Of a DNA stretch of 64,000 nucleotides, positions 15,001 to 20,397 are shown in pieces; position 1 is the stretch's first letter; each line of letters opens with the position of its first letter. The position numbers and the translations under genes are program-made. The notes below the pieces were generated by a model. The model saw only the letters and a program-made list of their open reading frames with translations. It had not been told where the DNA came from and did not search any database. Origin of the DNA: RGIG4097 sp964637515 (GTDB lineage Bacteria; Bacillota; Clostridia; Christensenellales; CAG-917); the NCBI GenBank assembly GCA_964637515.1, contig CAZWUI010000001.1:62001-126000 (forward strand), read 5' to 3'.

Positions 15001-16900
15001 CGACGTTCGCTTCGATGACGAGTTTGCTCGTTTGATCGAAGGTGTTCGCAAACGCTACGAACGCTTGAATAAGCAAGCTGTTGTTGCTTGCGATTTCAAG
15101 GTTGCCGAGTTGTCCTTCGAGTGCGTAAAGACCAATGGTTGCACTCAAAGATACGTATACGGTGTCGAGAGCAGACAAGAGTGCATCGACGAGAGCACCG
15201 CCGACGTCGTCCGTACCCGAAATGATTTCTACAATGTCAAAGGTGATATAGTTCGCCTTATCCGCACTGATTGCGTTGAGTTTTGCATCGTACGCTTCTT
15301 TGTTTGCAATAGAACCAAACCTGAGATCAAGGCCGACTTTGACACCGACGACGGTTTCGTCTTTGCCGAGTCCGAGGGTTATGTCGAGATTCTTATTCTC
15401 CGCAAATCCTTCGTTGAAGTATTCGACTTTCGCTACGGTGACGGGGATTCTTCCGCCGTTGTAGTTGCCGTCCGCATCTTTGAATATCATCGTCCACAAA
15501 TAGTCGAGGACTGCTTGGGTGATGACGATATTGAGATTGGTGATATTGAAAATCGTACCGCTCTTGATGAGAGTGGTGTTTTCGAGAATTGCGCCGATGA
15601 GTCCGAACAAATCGGTGATTTCGCCGTCTTCCGCCGCAGAAGGAGCGGAGGTTACGATGATTTCACCGTTTGCCATCTTGTCGCGAACTTCATACATTGC
15701 GGCGGCAAATTCTTCGTTTGCCATCGCTTCGGTGAGCGCTTCGGAAGAAGAAGTCGAGTTGAGAACACTGCCGATAAGTCCGCCGAGAAGTTCGTTGAGA
15801 TTGATGTTGGGAATGACGATTTTCCCGGTGCCGACAAGACCGTTCAGGTCAATATACAACGCTTCGTCCGCACCGATATAGTATGCGCCGAGTCTGAGAA
15901 CGTTGTTGTCGCCGAGAAGTTCGATAGCTGCGGTGGTTTCCGCAGCGTTGCGAGTGTTGATATCCGCTTGGAGATGCAGATACAACGGATAATTATTGTT
16001 TCCGTCGAGATCTATCGCAAGGTCCCACAATGGGCTGTCTTCGCCGATAAGTCCCGAGAGAAGTCCCGACAAGAGAGTCCCGAATTCTTGGGATATTCCG
16101 CCGAGAGTCATGGTTTTGTCTCTGGTGTTCAGAAGAAGATTAAGAGTGATGTCGAAGTTGAGAAGAGAGTATTCTGCAAGTTCGTCAAGGTTTATTCCGC
16201 GCTCGTTGAGTCTTTCTTTAACACTGATCGCACTTTCAGTGAAACCGCCTCTGAGAGCAAGCTTTTCAACGCCGAGAGAAATCTCGACTTCGTTCTTGAT
16301 TTGACCGTATTCCTCGTCACCGTCTTCGGTGGAGTCAAACTTGACGTTGATGTCCGCAGACATTCCGACGAGTTCGCCGTCCTTGATGGTGGACACGAGA
16401 TCGACGCCGAATTCGGAGATCAATCTCATCTTGTTGAGGTCCATACCAAGCGCCGTATTCACCAAGTCGAATATAGCGTCAAGGTCGAAACTGAGGCTCA
16501 AGCCGAACGTTTCGAGGAGACTGAATATCGAAGAAGGATCTTCGAACACGCCCAACAAAATATCAAGGCTCAAAGGCATCGTGAGGCGTTGTACGCCGCC
16601 GCCGAGATCTTCGAGGATGCCGACAGACAAAATCATACCCAAGATACCCGAAACAGTCTTATCGTTGAGAAGTTCGACTATCGTAGAAGCAAGTGATTCG
16701 TCGCCGAGCAGTCCTGCAAGGAGATTTCCGACTTCGTCCGCAACCGCGGTCATGTTTATATCAGACGTCTTGACTGCATAACTGCCCGCTTTCAGCCCCG
16801 TCAAATCGAACACGATCGTCTCGTCAACATAATAAAAGCCCATAAGACACTCCGTATCAGAGGTGCCTTTGGGCGTTTTGAGAAGTTCTACGAGAATTTC
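1..16900 (-). repeat. Diverged ~420-residue repeat units inside the giant lipoprotein
   Basis: The strand-strand-linker signature recurs near plus coordinates 16840, 15800, 14850, 13850, 12880, 11750, 10570, 9620, 8050, 6600, 4200, 2800 and 1330, and starts again at 1-110 (residues ALYIDASG at the edge). Examples are LGIYYAGGKVYLDAENFGIE (about 13920), IGIYLMDGQLYVDLGELGGP (about 10630) and ALYIDLNGLVGTGKIVIP (about 15860). Most units are followed by a Ser/Ala-rich linker such as SSDALASAD or SDALAANSE. Unit spacing is uneven (about 310 to 800 residues) because aromatic modules are inserted. The units are diverged in DNA, so they are not a recent tandem duplication. Boundaries were set by eye. 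Confidence 0.75.
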
Positions 16901-17257
16901 GGTATCCTTGTCGTCTTCGGCAATTGCGCCGGCAAGTCTAATCTTGAAATCGTTGCCGGTGTTGTCTTTGACGTAGTTCAAGTCGATGATCAAGTCGAAG
17001 TCAACGATGGGTCTGACGCCGTTGCCTGCGGCGAGTGCCGCTTGACTGAACAGCGAGAGAGCATCCTTGCTTCCGATCATGACCTTGCCCGATTCGGGGA
17101 TGTCCTGCGGTTTATCTTGCTCGCCGGGGTTTACGGTAACACCGTCGGGGTTGATCGGATCGATAGTGGGAGCTTCTTCGCTTTGGTTACATGCGACGAA
17201 ACACGCTATCAAACAGACGGCGAGAAGAATGACTAGTGCGATTTTTACTTTCTTCAT
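1..17257 (-). CDS. Giant repetitive lipoprotein, C-terminus beyond the window
   Basis: A single minus-strand frame is open from an ATG at 17257 to the window edge: 5,752 complete codons, no stop. The ATG follows a strong GGAGG site. The N-terminus is a lipoprotein signal (MKKVKIALVILLAVCLIAC) with LIAC at residues 16-19 and a second candidate Cys at 23, so the protein should be exported and lipid-anchored. After an acidic linker it consists of at least 13 diverged units averaging about 420 residues. Each has an alternating hydrophobic stretch of the type LGIYYxxGxLYLDLxxLG, a helical LLxGLLG segment, a Ser/Ala/Glu linker often containing SDALAA, then a hydrophobic segment and long beta-like strands (GLDLxLxL). 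Aromatic modules (YDGxRYxxxxDGxY) are inserted between units. Codon use resembles the neighbours. I recognise no confident family; the amphipathic beta pattern could suit lipid binding or a surface fibre, which is speculation. Confidence 0.9.
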   Translation of the reverse strand, partial: MKKVKIALVILLAVCLIACFVACNQSEEAPTIDPINPDGVTVNPGEQDKPQDIPESGKVMIGSKDALSLFSQAALAAGNGVRPIVDFDLIIDLNYVKDNTGNDFKIRLAGAIAEDDKDTEILVELLKTPKGTSDTECLMGFYYVDETIVFDLTGLKAGSYAVKTSDINMTAVADEVGNLLAGLLGDESLASTIVELLNDKTVSGILGMILSVGILEDLGGGVQRLTMPLSLDILLGVFEDPSSIFSLLETFGLSLSFDLDAIFDLVNTALGMDLNKMRLISEFGVDLVSTIKDGELVGMSADINVKFDSTEDGDEEYGQIKNEVEISLGVEKLALRGGFTESAISVKERLNERGINLDELAEYSLLNFDITLNLLLNTRDKTMTLGGISQEFGTLLSGLLSGLIGEDSPLWDLAIDLDGNNNYPLYLHLQADINTRNAAETTAAIELLGDNNVLRLGAYYIGADEALYIDLNGLVGTGKIVIPNINLNELLGGLIGSVLNSTSSSEALTEAMANEEFAAAMYEVRDKMANGEIIVTSAPSAAEDGEITDLFGLIGAILENTTLIKSGTIFNITNLNIVITQAVLDYLWTMIFKDADGNYNGGRIPVTVAKVEYFNEGFAENKNLDITLGLGKDETVVGVKVGLDLRFGSIANKEAYDAKLNAISADKANYITFDIVEIISGTDDVGGALVDALLSALDTVYVSLSATIGLYALEGQLGNLEIASNNSLLIQAFVAFANTFDQTSKLVIEANVGLDLGKLLDENGAFNIAGLLESDFHIGLGNTDKSENGIDIWLSGGTIYLHTRDDVLGGMDIAIPADVIMGLISGGSEGASEALAAEGETTEGEGTEGADTSQIISVVAGLLSGVTLGNNYLEIALVNNLISKVFELLGVTTSLEDFAELTPEEIVGYNQGTFTETVFEADEHGVITIVEGALVEGNTYYKLVGTDVTSNLIDEKTHGGVRITLADGLNLTELELLVYLGIGNGFELSIALGELNLGLNEVPASSMLTPPDYDWVNIFETPNVYLGLELGLDATMNAGNTPLSAGGNLVFEEDIALDYTLKIEAGLDLKPLIDYLLGANKVYTEGNNSQILIELVKNATKAGESDTLILGIYYAGGKVYLDAENFGIEKVAIDLDLMELIMSLIVGENAEVNPTTAGSAALVASDDMTYDPTRFDIALLASLVISDGALSVKLLQGLAELLWDKVGINAAIVDVALDLAWSDLASDNLLGIGLQVKDANNNVTGSLDVTIKHPGISIDHTAQPIHPFGSSADEPLAGLTTSGDDAYTLISLLGYDENGNMQISLEQVYLELCGTINLKAYSNADNWPIGDWVSLFLSEDSLNEGVAGLLERLMIAFDIPYDVAEYLGFRIAVKLRFNPADIADINYILSHSDIAIEIYSGVYDEAAIASGATTRALAITLLCDDPSQPTGLSTGTLYIDGNMDIVDDLHIAIADFNLGALIGGSSEESGSGSAALAAAEGETTEESGGSDILGTLVNILGGALGGLNANSESITVYLASGLIATVIELLSPDMAYRELTAEEIGTYTGERFERINGKYYSSTAGTYRREASYVIADASYEGTRYELVDGNYVESESGTYRVSYNYVALTATEAGTYTGARFNRIVGADESVSYVESKDGNYGSADLATNFIALNAAESYIRIGFNPYKLDLAVGIDPFNVGLTLSGLSIGFSDANSVVSKYYAINPDEYISKDNFDVIALELALELKLELLDTQDQPNKELPVNDLVSAFIADFLLSAGIEIEKDIVLDAELYLGANLNLENPIETEIVLELRNLIKGENILGIYLFESTIMIDMGILSDEDVLIEDTFLLEYLVGMIRNLLGEETSGSEAMAAEEEGRAVSAADALEIVLGIANENISLVISQKVILTLIAFIVDLVSAEGTTGNIGESLDRLPDLGLELSAGIDFENSQVAIEIASTLLNLGVYVKQPCVTAGKEFASVSATIENALKQPQHSGNYRVLTDDEKVEGNANYLDPAHAYIYKDGAYALNEEGTYVEGTTYYRYTGEAAENRFNKYRDSKIVSFSLELVLEYSLNPTFTLVDEEAASLYPDDERYSKRTSDGRYVQDPNGLYIKDPIELGDLIDAILSLDAIKNAISGLEEGTLKNIVSALLERLGLNIYLNDPLDDDIVVKIFGAIDLEKLGFDSILDAQFDDFNFDLDTILSALEVGVQLVMNKGEKNEVMIGIYLMDGQLYVDLGELGGPRLTLGLDFIIDLIGGGSSSAAVAAADGELGILDYINMIIKRIIFRCSTVYRNGEYWYDNWDSLDILVNSTFITGLVSAITGQNIDLGMLNLDDTESGLFLTWKDADLDDKLSLGIRLSTLTGINVALKLGVGFDITLADTDYTRPLSELEKSDFIDITDYVENIMSMINGTASGENAGTQNIYLGLNLSLYFDSNDIDTLELGGLVENYIRDMVINAKTGSAFHDGVAVRVGVKLDLNSLDVSSLIGGDMNAFLANSDLTTLEVALEILDTDNEGNVTVDANGNYNVKGGIYLYNGNLYLNGVELFNVTDGYSYIPNFVDMLLELLGGDSTNAAGQGEALAATDEGIDPAGENPVAGDYTVERTAIIELILSDVATQIVITKSIISLLVGALLPDLGSLDEIFNKLEVSLDFETGKYAYVDFAKDTAASIKDVNDGDAYYVVSATENAEGRYYIESINLNGKAENSRSYYIFAETDAEIPAGATRYDVTFAKADDTTPEDVWDTAYYKHSTYVSGGTTNDSYILIMPTSERYSYYDEIVWKENKTHGRYATIVSLTETEYVLDDAGTYKKVGDAYVLIGAGESYDGKRYSLQAKAEHFDTERYTVYVRNGINFEPVDALEIAQNGYDISESYYIYAGGYTKVDTFADRYFGYVQDKEGTFYRQPDYFTKLNQFGIGLNITANAIDIGLKLNGLDIGFGASDSLMPSYILEEKSRDGKEYVALAPFYEATVSLNLSLELEFGITEGEIDFGMIFAQVLGNLEGVKIDIPSTAKGYSSAHFRLDVGIMLDFSELLNSEIKLELINISETGAENIWLAAYYVQNVFYIDIPFLGMPKLSITSTIVSGLIEQYLGGIFDNAYADTELPEGDSSSDAFAAAEVNANNVDVLLLINRRALSVSIANRFLRTIIEMLIEGLDLSDYIPDDLIFGADVNLDINDGLNVEIGATVSIEGDRYVALADGVTPVVKDEANKIEGDYYFTQNNDGNFYRLDDGSYRELAPNETVSQERRYARNDYEGGREEGSVVYRRQAGYAANGNGYDAELSLLVGVRNVSLDFTTEHDYTLSAEELSEYEEITELDRITLTEVIDITTSFKKDADIDLSEVLEMLFPDVDPDSLKAQISAVSDMNGDLDRKMELILNVEIKFAALVNYFRQFDVNVDFSDLDEDISIIDLFNVIINAFGSEQLNIGDLLSFINVSAILNSTAMDKQEHDSSIAKSETRTLLGIYMIGGEFEKLTASETNPASDEYIAPEERYSHYFVAKSGDYYYDSADGEYKLVTANTDLMLYGNKRYSYDSSYFYQNNYGTYKRVKGGLYLDLSYFSIPSVYINSYSLRDIASNLLPGVFGGESESDALAAGSTATATAELPLLSDDIAAYVTAFVWGIRITNTYVRAIVQADYINALLKLLLGEDSLQFNYNFEKQPYVQINTDRSTYLYKEHADTTEAERRQSDFRFSYEKNNATGTYFAVESAGKTVYYLKSEMADRLTEAEIADYEAQVTAGTKFYYTLATYEAYIKIVNSGSDYYQLLTKATPFEKSSAEKDLTTGDYKYYLRKDATSATDVYYHVGDGQYERATADSPVEVYYVFEQIAYNEMLVSAKEEGVRKPFLSVMLYLWEYELGINIGFPEFGAREQEYITPAEYETAYGEAAPEGAKYFKVDDYLYTFIGDVNTSDQWIEGMPNGSQDHGVDVYDNYLDNVRYMYYHGEYYPILAEDLYVYADGKYTNVKDYFTTVDYANGQMIDFTAGTSFGRSVEEGYNFYLQLEITELGYSPRIKLESDTLYKREKYRDVYVRNTADNREKYGVGELTDADLFVRATGKNIIEKASNAYETVQVDGTGEYVWDYANEVFVLYASAGAELASMPRYTAEQINYYVYDEWNRTYVKLADYLADNFDSNDWTNDFVATKEAVTSMSLYDGSKAISYVDTDDMFYISLTIRGGIYTTGYYDYVSVNEYLDILNATGGSYTLADLNNSASEVYVAPEHRYTMYQGGYKQLAAGDGLSANDYVLYSTGVETNVAEVLGGLLGDLDGIALQVLESFSGEVLFEIKIGLSFRLDFLPEIKMNIFDIDLAIDAWRRENDAAAGADGTLTHMLGLYYNRDEDTGVAGLNLDLEWLLGEGAKLSVDLSQYSVEELVAGLLDGSISLGASSDALASADGDRLVNAYANPEISGIFVNLYTRTLALKVTKGFVNLLLGLLGLDLDEDILPNFTVGLDFKLSPYSIGIDLALFNEDGTKGVLDLLIKLQLFNGTEDSSVIDFGTVESFNERNTTYQNSYDTDPDIADNYAFYYANFTRDDSTAFADAYIKVGNAKSANGIDVVKVDDKYYVKATTVYANEAAFNNAVANGVWVFKRCETKFVRVLDEKLYDEDGNVWDSSVKGALYKYVGSGVAGQFAEIDDLALVDGVSVKVEEGGVYYKPTSDFTNYSRIMSLNLGDLLGGADLDIESLLGDLESAEIDLSLDLSLKLSDVINWTEQMTKFISTDLYDYFEFILASMSWRNNAFESTIGAGIDIKARLNIQNLVNYIVNGGSLMDALNGLEAYIRIEYDTNFHGSDAAGEFNTAIAELWAQIVGGKLNLYLNLEDMNDIVGMGDFFGKLKLEGLDLGGLLGSDSAAFEASAAKASADEANMGLIGDLVGESVWNIIGMIIGQILVANDIVAIGLNDSLIGDLVGMLVADLADVTDYLPKLTQTTDINTSGLVLDLGGGAPSILINLGFVAGMESWVTLDDLRDTHAINWTGATYQKNSDGTYSVSESGQYVLLETEEYALANYAYGAAATPAHGDFTEGDWVSSWTGDRYNFTGIDENGEYKFTKVFDSATSNNTFAVNAYGMGAYMVITESDSAYEKLNANGAIVTDGTTKYTLIATYNRLGASPFNATTTNTYNVTTAGDYIAIGDLALQIKLHGLGLWANQETMNVGKDHVRMNADGTHTYLDEDGMAVTDYADIKKSSLNLSIGIDLSYYGGAKLADGSNNVVELGEILDLVLGLINPESDLSGSDLNINITNNLGNKDYPSARINLSAFLDFTDFSAMQVMLEILQYDDNGILNTEPILAAYLYGDNVYIDASHLLGESAKLYLSGLGLSELIEGALGSVLGTTEAGSADASDALAANSETAGGMDLHDYAYLEALIHPQYFSIGLSMAVINAVANKIYERQGKELKDLVPNLGDILIESYGYVPNTFIEMSANDIALFNQGKFAGTVYVKNGDTYTVYNGDTLSATTTYYHSDSRDFVFSLSAKFSEGFYASLDVVELGLDRHITKGYAVDNLFKEYNAVTEADETWQSAKRYNKVAGGYVEITDDEYDGQRYTRRADGTYDTAENGAYMYVEEHYEQSLNGAYYIPYAEAYNVETGEIGLSTISLSTTISMTITSAGLKKGETGYENSFIAWVIDLLGGLLEGTSLLGTFTEAESGFEGTRYTKLEDGTYQKDKNGAYKFTMADIQLNFPKRPLTIDIALSADINLGAILMYGISGILYSDIALDITIGELMSEKFLSVYYLGSSRLQKAGNIYELTTEMVGTAINDALYIDASG
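12370..12670 (-). repeat. Tandem aromatic YxGxRY/DGxY modules in the giant lipoprotein
   Basis: This stretch encodes at least three back-to-back modules: GTYTGERFERINGKYY, SYEGTRYELVDGNYVES and GTYTGARFNRI. The pattern is Tyr-x-Gly-x-Arg-Tyr/Phe, about five residues, (Asp)-Gly-x-Tyr, a short Ser/Glu/Gly linker, then Gly-x-Tyr, with a period near 20-35 residues. Related copies occur near 290-385, 540-800, 2140-2400, 4940-6300, 7480-7740, 8640-9330 and 10980-11320. They interrupt the larger beta-type units, so they look like inserted domains. I do not recognise a named family. Confidence 0.65.
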
Positions 17258-17319
17258 AATCTTCCTCCAGGCTACGCATACGCGAATGCGCGTGCAAGCA
17301 TAGAATTATATACGATAAG

Positions 17320-17348
17320 ATTTTAGCGTGTGATACAAGAAAAGTCAA
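17320..17348 (-). promoter_or_regulatory. Promoter of the giant lipoprotein gene
   Basis: On the minus strand TTGACT (17343-17348) and TAAAAT (17320-17325) are separated by exactly 17 bases, each one mismatch from the SigA consensus. Transcription would start near 17313, giving a leader of about 56 bases that ends in the strong GGAGG site before the ATG at 17257. Confidence 0.7.
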
Positions 17349-17399
17349 TAGTATTTTGAAAAAAACGGCAGCTGTAAAATTTTCTCAATCGGGTTTGAA

Positions 17400-17553
17400 A
17401 ATCGAAAATTAGCAACTTCGTTGCTAAATTTTTTGGCTCACCGCAGTATATTGGGGTGTGCCGAGTCGTACGACCACAATATAAAGCGTATCAAAAAATT
17501 CTCGTTTTCGCTAAATTTCGCAAATTTTATGCAAAATTTTTTTCGGTTTTGCA
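17400..17553. other. Gene-free stretch rich in inverted repeats
   Basis: The 355-base gap between the giant gene and the DUF4380-like gene holds no credible gene. It contains a perfect TTAGCAAC/GTTGCTAA hairpin (17409-17427), a longer imperfect palindrome with TATATTG/CAATATA ends (about 17447-17484), and a TATGCAAAA/TTTTGCATA hairpin (about 17528-17553), followed by the terminator at 17554. The rest is AT-rich and looks like degenerate repeat DNA. Confidence 0.5.
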
Positions 17554-17593
17554 TAAAAAACGGCGCCCTTTTCAGTAGTCGAAAGGGGCGCCG
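17554..17593 (-). terminator. Intrinsic terminator of the DUF4380-like gene
   Basis: Reading the minus strand, a GC-rich stem (CGGCGCCCC/GGGGCGCCG type, arms 17561-17570 and 17582-17593) is followed by a run of six to seven T. It lies about 20 bases after the stop of the gene ending at 17613. Confidence 0.85.
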
Positions 17594-17612
17594 CGATGAA
17601 ATTTTTTTGTGC

Positions 17613-18470
17613 TTAATCAAAAAATTCGGGGGTGTCGATTATCTCGAATTTTTGTACTAACGACATTTCGCTTTTGCCGTCGTTGCACTCGCCGAGCCAT
17701 TCTACTTCGAGAATGTGTTGGTTGGTATAGGTCTCAAAATTGCATCCGAAATCGCTATATTTTCCGTCTGCGGAAGGAGGTGAAACCGTCCATTTTAGAG
17801 TCTTGTTTCCGACGGAATAATACGCTCTGCCCTTTTTGGAATACAGACCGAGTTTCAATGCTTCCGGCTTGCTTGTTTGACTTACTTCAAGCAAATCGTG
17901 AGTGAGTTTTACCCTCTCGTCACGCAAGTCGTTATATGGCCAAATGACGATATTTTGGGAGGGATTCAAGTCGTCCACGGGGTCATTGAGCGGGACGTGC
18001 AATACGCCGTTTTTTGCAACGACGGTCAACGCCCAAACGAAGAACTTTTGACCAGAAAAACGACTTAAAACATCGTTTTTGACACTTAAACCGCCGTTTT
18101 CGTCCATTTTGACGGTTATCTTATACGAGAATTTTTTGGAGGCTTCGGAGTGGAAAACTCCGCCGAAACCGTCGTCGTCTATCTCGTGATGGACGGGGTA
18201 ATTGTCGGGGGTGTAAGTCGCCATATCTTCGGGGGACTTCCACACGCGATGACCGCCGTAGAGATACCAAGTTTCACCGGGTTTATACTCCTCGTCGAAG
18301 TAAGGACCGCTCTTGTTTACGTTGCGCTCGATATCCTCGTTCATAAAGTTGAAATCGGGAGTGCCGTAGTAGATGATACGCGGCCCCAAATCAACGGTCA
18401 CGAGAGCGATGAGACCGCCCCTTTCAAACTTCGCGCATTTGCCGTAGTTTTTGTAATTTACGTATTGCAT
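17613..18470 (-). CDS. DUF4380-like protein (galactose mutarotase-like fold)
   Basis: 285 residues, no signal peptide, so probably cytoplasmic. The start at 18470 is preferred over an in-frame ATG five codons upstream because AGGTGG sits directly before it. The sequence has features I associate with DUF4380, a family of the aldose-epimerase/mutarotase-like superfamily: an N-terminal YGKCAKFERGG strand, DLGPRIIYYG, then GGHRVWKSPED followed by TYTPDNYPV (about residues 75-95). These proteins are all-beta and are thought to bind carbohydrates, but no reaction is established. The gene stands alone with its own terminator and lies beside the GH20 gene, so a role in sugar handling is plausible. 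Family assignment is from motif recall. Confidence 0.7.
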   Translation of the reverse strand: MQYVNYKNYGKCAKFERGGLIALVTVDLGPRIIYYGTPDFNFMNEDIERNVNKSGPYFDEEYKPGETWYLYGGHRVWKSPEDMATYTPDNYPVHHEIDDDGFGGVFHSEASKKFSYKITVKMDENGGLSVKNDVLSRFSGQKFFVWALTVVAKNGVLHVPLNDPVDDLNPSQNIVIWPYNDLRDERVKLTHDLLEVSQTSKPEALKLGLYSKKGRAYYSVGNKTLKWTVSPPSADGKYSDFGCNFETYTNQHILEVEWLGECNDGKSEMSLVQKFEIIDTPEFFD

Positions 18471-18745
18471 AATACCACCTTTCATCGCAGGGGGTGCGAC
18501 GGCTATGATTTTCTGACATTAGGAAAACTCTTGCATTTTCTCACGAGCGCATTTCAAAAAAGCAGCAATTCTCGCCGTTTTCAATTCACTATTGTAAATT
18601 GCTACACGGCTTGTCGCAAAAATAGTGCGCTTATGGGTTTTGCATTCAAAACACTTTCGCCCTTAATTCTTTTGCGAAAAGCGTTTTAGCTTATATCTCT
18701 TTTTGTAGCAATCGTTTTGCTCAAAAGCTTTTTGGTAGTTTTGTT

Positions 18746-20275
18746 TTAGAGTTTTCTACCCTTTTGCGCTTTCAAGGCGTTGATTGCGGATTTTATCGCA
18801 ACCACGTCGAGTGCGTTGAGTCCGAATTTTATCGTGCTCCAAGCACCCTTAAACGGATTGGGGTTTGAATCTTTCAATTCCGCGAAAGTCTTGTCTTCCG
18901 CCTGCATAATTCCGAGGACGTTGAGGAGTCTATCTTCAAAGTCTGAATAATTCTTTTCTCCGTCATACCAACCGCTTTCTGCGACCGCTATAACACGCGG
19001 AAACGCTTGATAGTAAAGTTTCTCGACGGTGGGGACGTATTCAGTCCAAAGAGGGCATTCGACGCCTATGACGTTTTTCTTTTCCTCATCCGAGAAAAGT
19101 TCGGTTGGGTTATACTTGTAAGTGTCCTTTACCGACGTCATACCGTAGGTGTAATCAAGGTAATACGGCAGGCATTTGCTGACGATGACTTTGCGCCCCT
19201 TTCTCAAAGCGCGAGCAACTCTTTCCGCTCTCTTTCCGTCCGACCAATATTGGCAAGTCGCGCTCTCGTCGAGAGTGCCGGAATAGATAGCCTCATTCCA
19301 CACAATCGGGGTTTTACCGTGCGATTTCAGCATATTAATCACTCGATTTGTGAAATAACCTTGCAACTCTTCAAAGTTTTTCAAGTTCTCGGTTTTGAGT
19401 TTTTCTTTGCATTTATCGCAATTTTCCCAATGCGTTTTCGGCACTTCGTCTCCGCCCAAATGGAAGTATTTTGACGGGAATAATTCGATGACTTCGGCAA
19501 TGAGTTTTTCAAGAAATTCATAGTTCTCTTCCTTGCCCGCACACATAATTCTTTCGTCTATTCCAAAGCGTTCTCCCACTTCGTATTGTTCCCCCGTACA
19601 CCCTAGTTCGGGCATTGCTGCAAGCAGCGCAAGGGTGTGTCCTGGAAGGTCGATTTCGGGGATGATTTCAATATATCTGTCCGCTGCATATTTTACGATT
19701 TCGTGCACGTCGTCTTGCGTGAAATATCCGCCTACGGGAATGCCGTCCCCGCGGGTGCATTTACGCATGCTTCCCTTTTCGTTTAAGACGGGAAAAACTT
19801 TGCTTTCAAGTCTATATCCTTGATTGTCACTCAAGTGCAAATGAAATTTGTTCACTTTGATGAGCGCAAGGGAATCTATGAGTCCCAAGATGACGTCCTT
19901 GTCGAAGAAATGTCTGACTACGTCGAGCATAAAGCTTCTATATTCAAAGCGCGGTTTGTCCTTTACGACACAGTTTTCAATGGTGGCGACGCCGTCCTTA
20001 TATCCGTCGAAAATCAACTGTTTGAGAGTCATCGCGCCGTGGAAAAGACCTTCGTCGGTGTTTGCGATGACTTTTATTGAACCGTCAACGATCAATTCGT
20101 AGTCGTAGTCCGTCTTTGCGATTTCAAAAACTGCGGTATTTTCGTCGCATTTTTCGTAGTCAAGGAAGGCAAGCGCACCTTTGATCACGTCGTTTGCGAC
20201 AACTGCCGTCGAAGCGGAAAAACGTGTCTGCCCCGATTTTTGCGTGTAAGAATATGGTTTTGGAACTATTTTCAT
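18746..20275 (-). CDS. Family GH20 beta-N-acetylhexosaminidase
   Basis: 509 residues. The frame is open further upstream, but the ATG at 20275 follows GAGGTG and begins the expected N-terminal domain (MKIVPKPYSYTQKSG). Residues 1-110 form the GH20b-type domain; the catalytic TIM barrel starts near residue 112 with RSFMLDVVRHFF and HLHLSDNQGYR (145-155). The catalytic Asp-Glu pair is in HLGGDEVP (D276, E277), where Glu is the acid/base and Asp orients the substrate N-acetyl group. Later barrel motifs include WNEAIYSG and the aromatic WTEYVP. It should remove terminal GlcNAc or GalNAc. No signal peptide is visible, so it probably acts on imported oligosaccharides or recycled wall fragments. Confidence 0.93.
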   Translation of the reverse strand: MKIVPKPYSYTQKSGQTRFSASTAVVANDVIKGALAFLDYEKCDENTAVFEIAKTDYDYELIVDGSIKVIANTDEGLFHGAMTLKQLIFDGYKDGVATIENCVVKDKPRFEYRSFMLDVVRHFFDKDVILGLIDSLALIKVNKFHLHLSDNQGYRLESKVFPVLNEKGSMRKCTRGDGIPVGGYFTQDDVHEIVKYAADRYIEIIPEIDLPGHTLALLAAMPELGCTGEQYEVGERFGIDERIMCAGKEENYEFLEKLIAEVIELFPSKYFHLGGDEVPKTHWENCDKCKEKLKTENLKNFEELQGYFTNRVINMLKSHGKTPIVWNEAIYSGTLDESATCQYWSDGKRAERVARALRKGRKVIVSKCLPYYLDYTYGMTSVKDTYKYNPTELFSDEEKKNVIGVECPLWTEYVPTVEKLYYQAFPRVIAVAESGWYDGEKNYSDFEDRLLNVLGIMQAEDKTFAELKDSNPNPFKGAWSTIKFGLNALDVVAIKSAINALKAQKGRKL

Positions 20276-20362
20276 AATATTCACCTCTTGATTTATTTTA
20301 TCAAAACCGCATATATAAGTCAATATATGACTTTTAAATTCTTCTATCGCGCGCAGGCAAAA

Positions 20363-20391
20363 TTGACAACTCATACGTTTCGTGCTATCCT
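20363..20391 (+). promoter_or_regulatory. Promoter, leaderless type
   Basis: TTGACA (20363-20368), 17 bases, TATCCT (20386-20391). Only six bases separate the -10 box from the ATG at 20398, so transcription should begin at or next to the start codon. No Shine-Dalgarno sequence is present. Confidence 0.6.
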
Positions 20392-20397
20392 TGAAGA

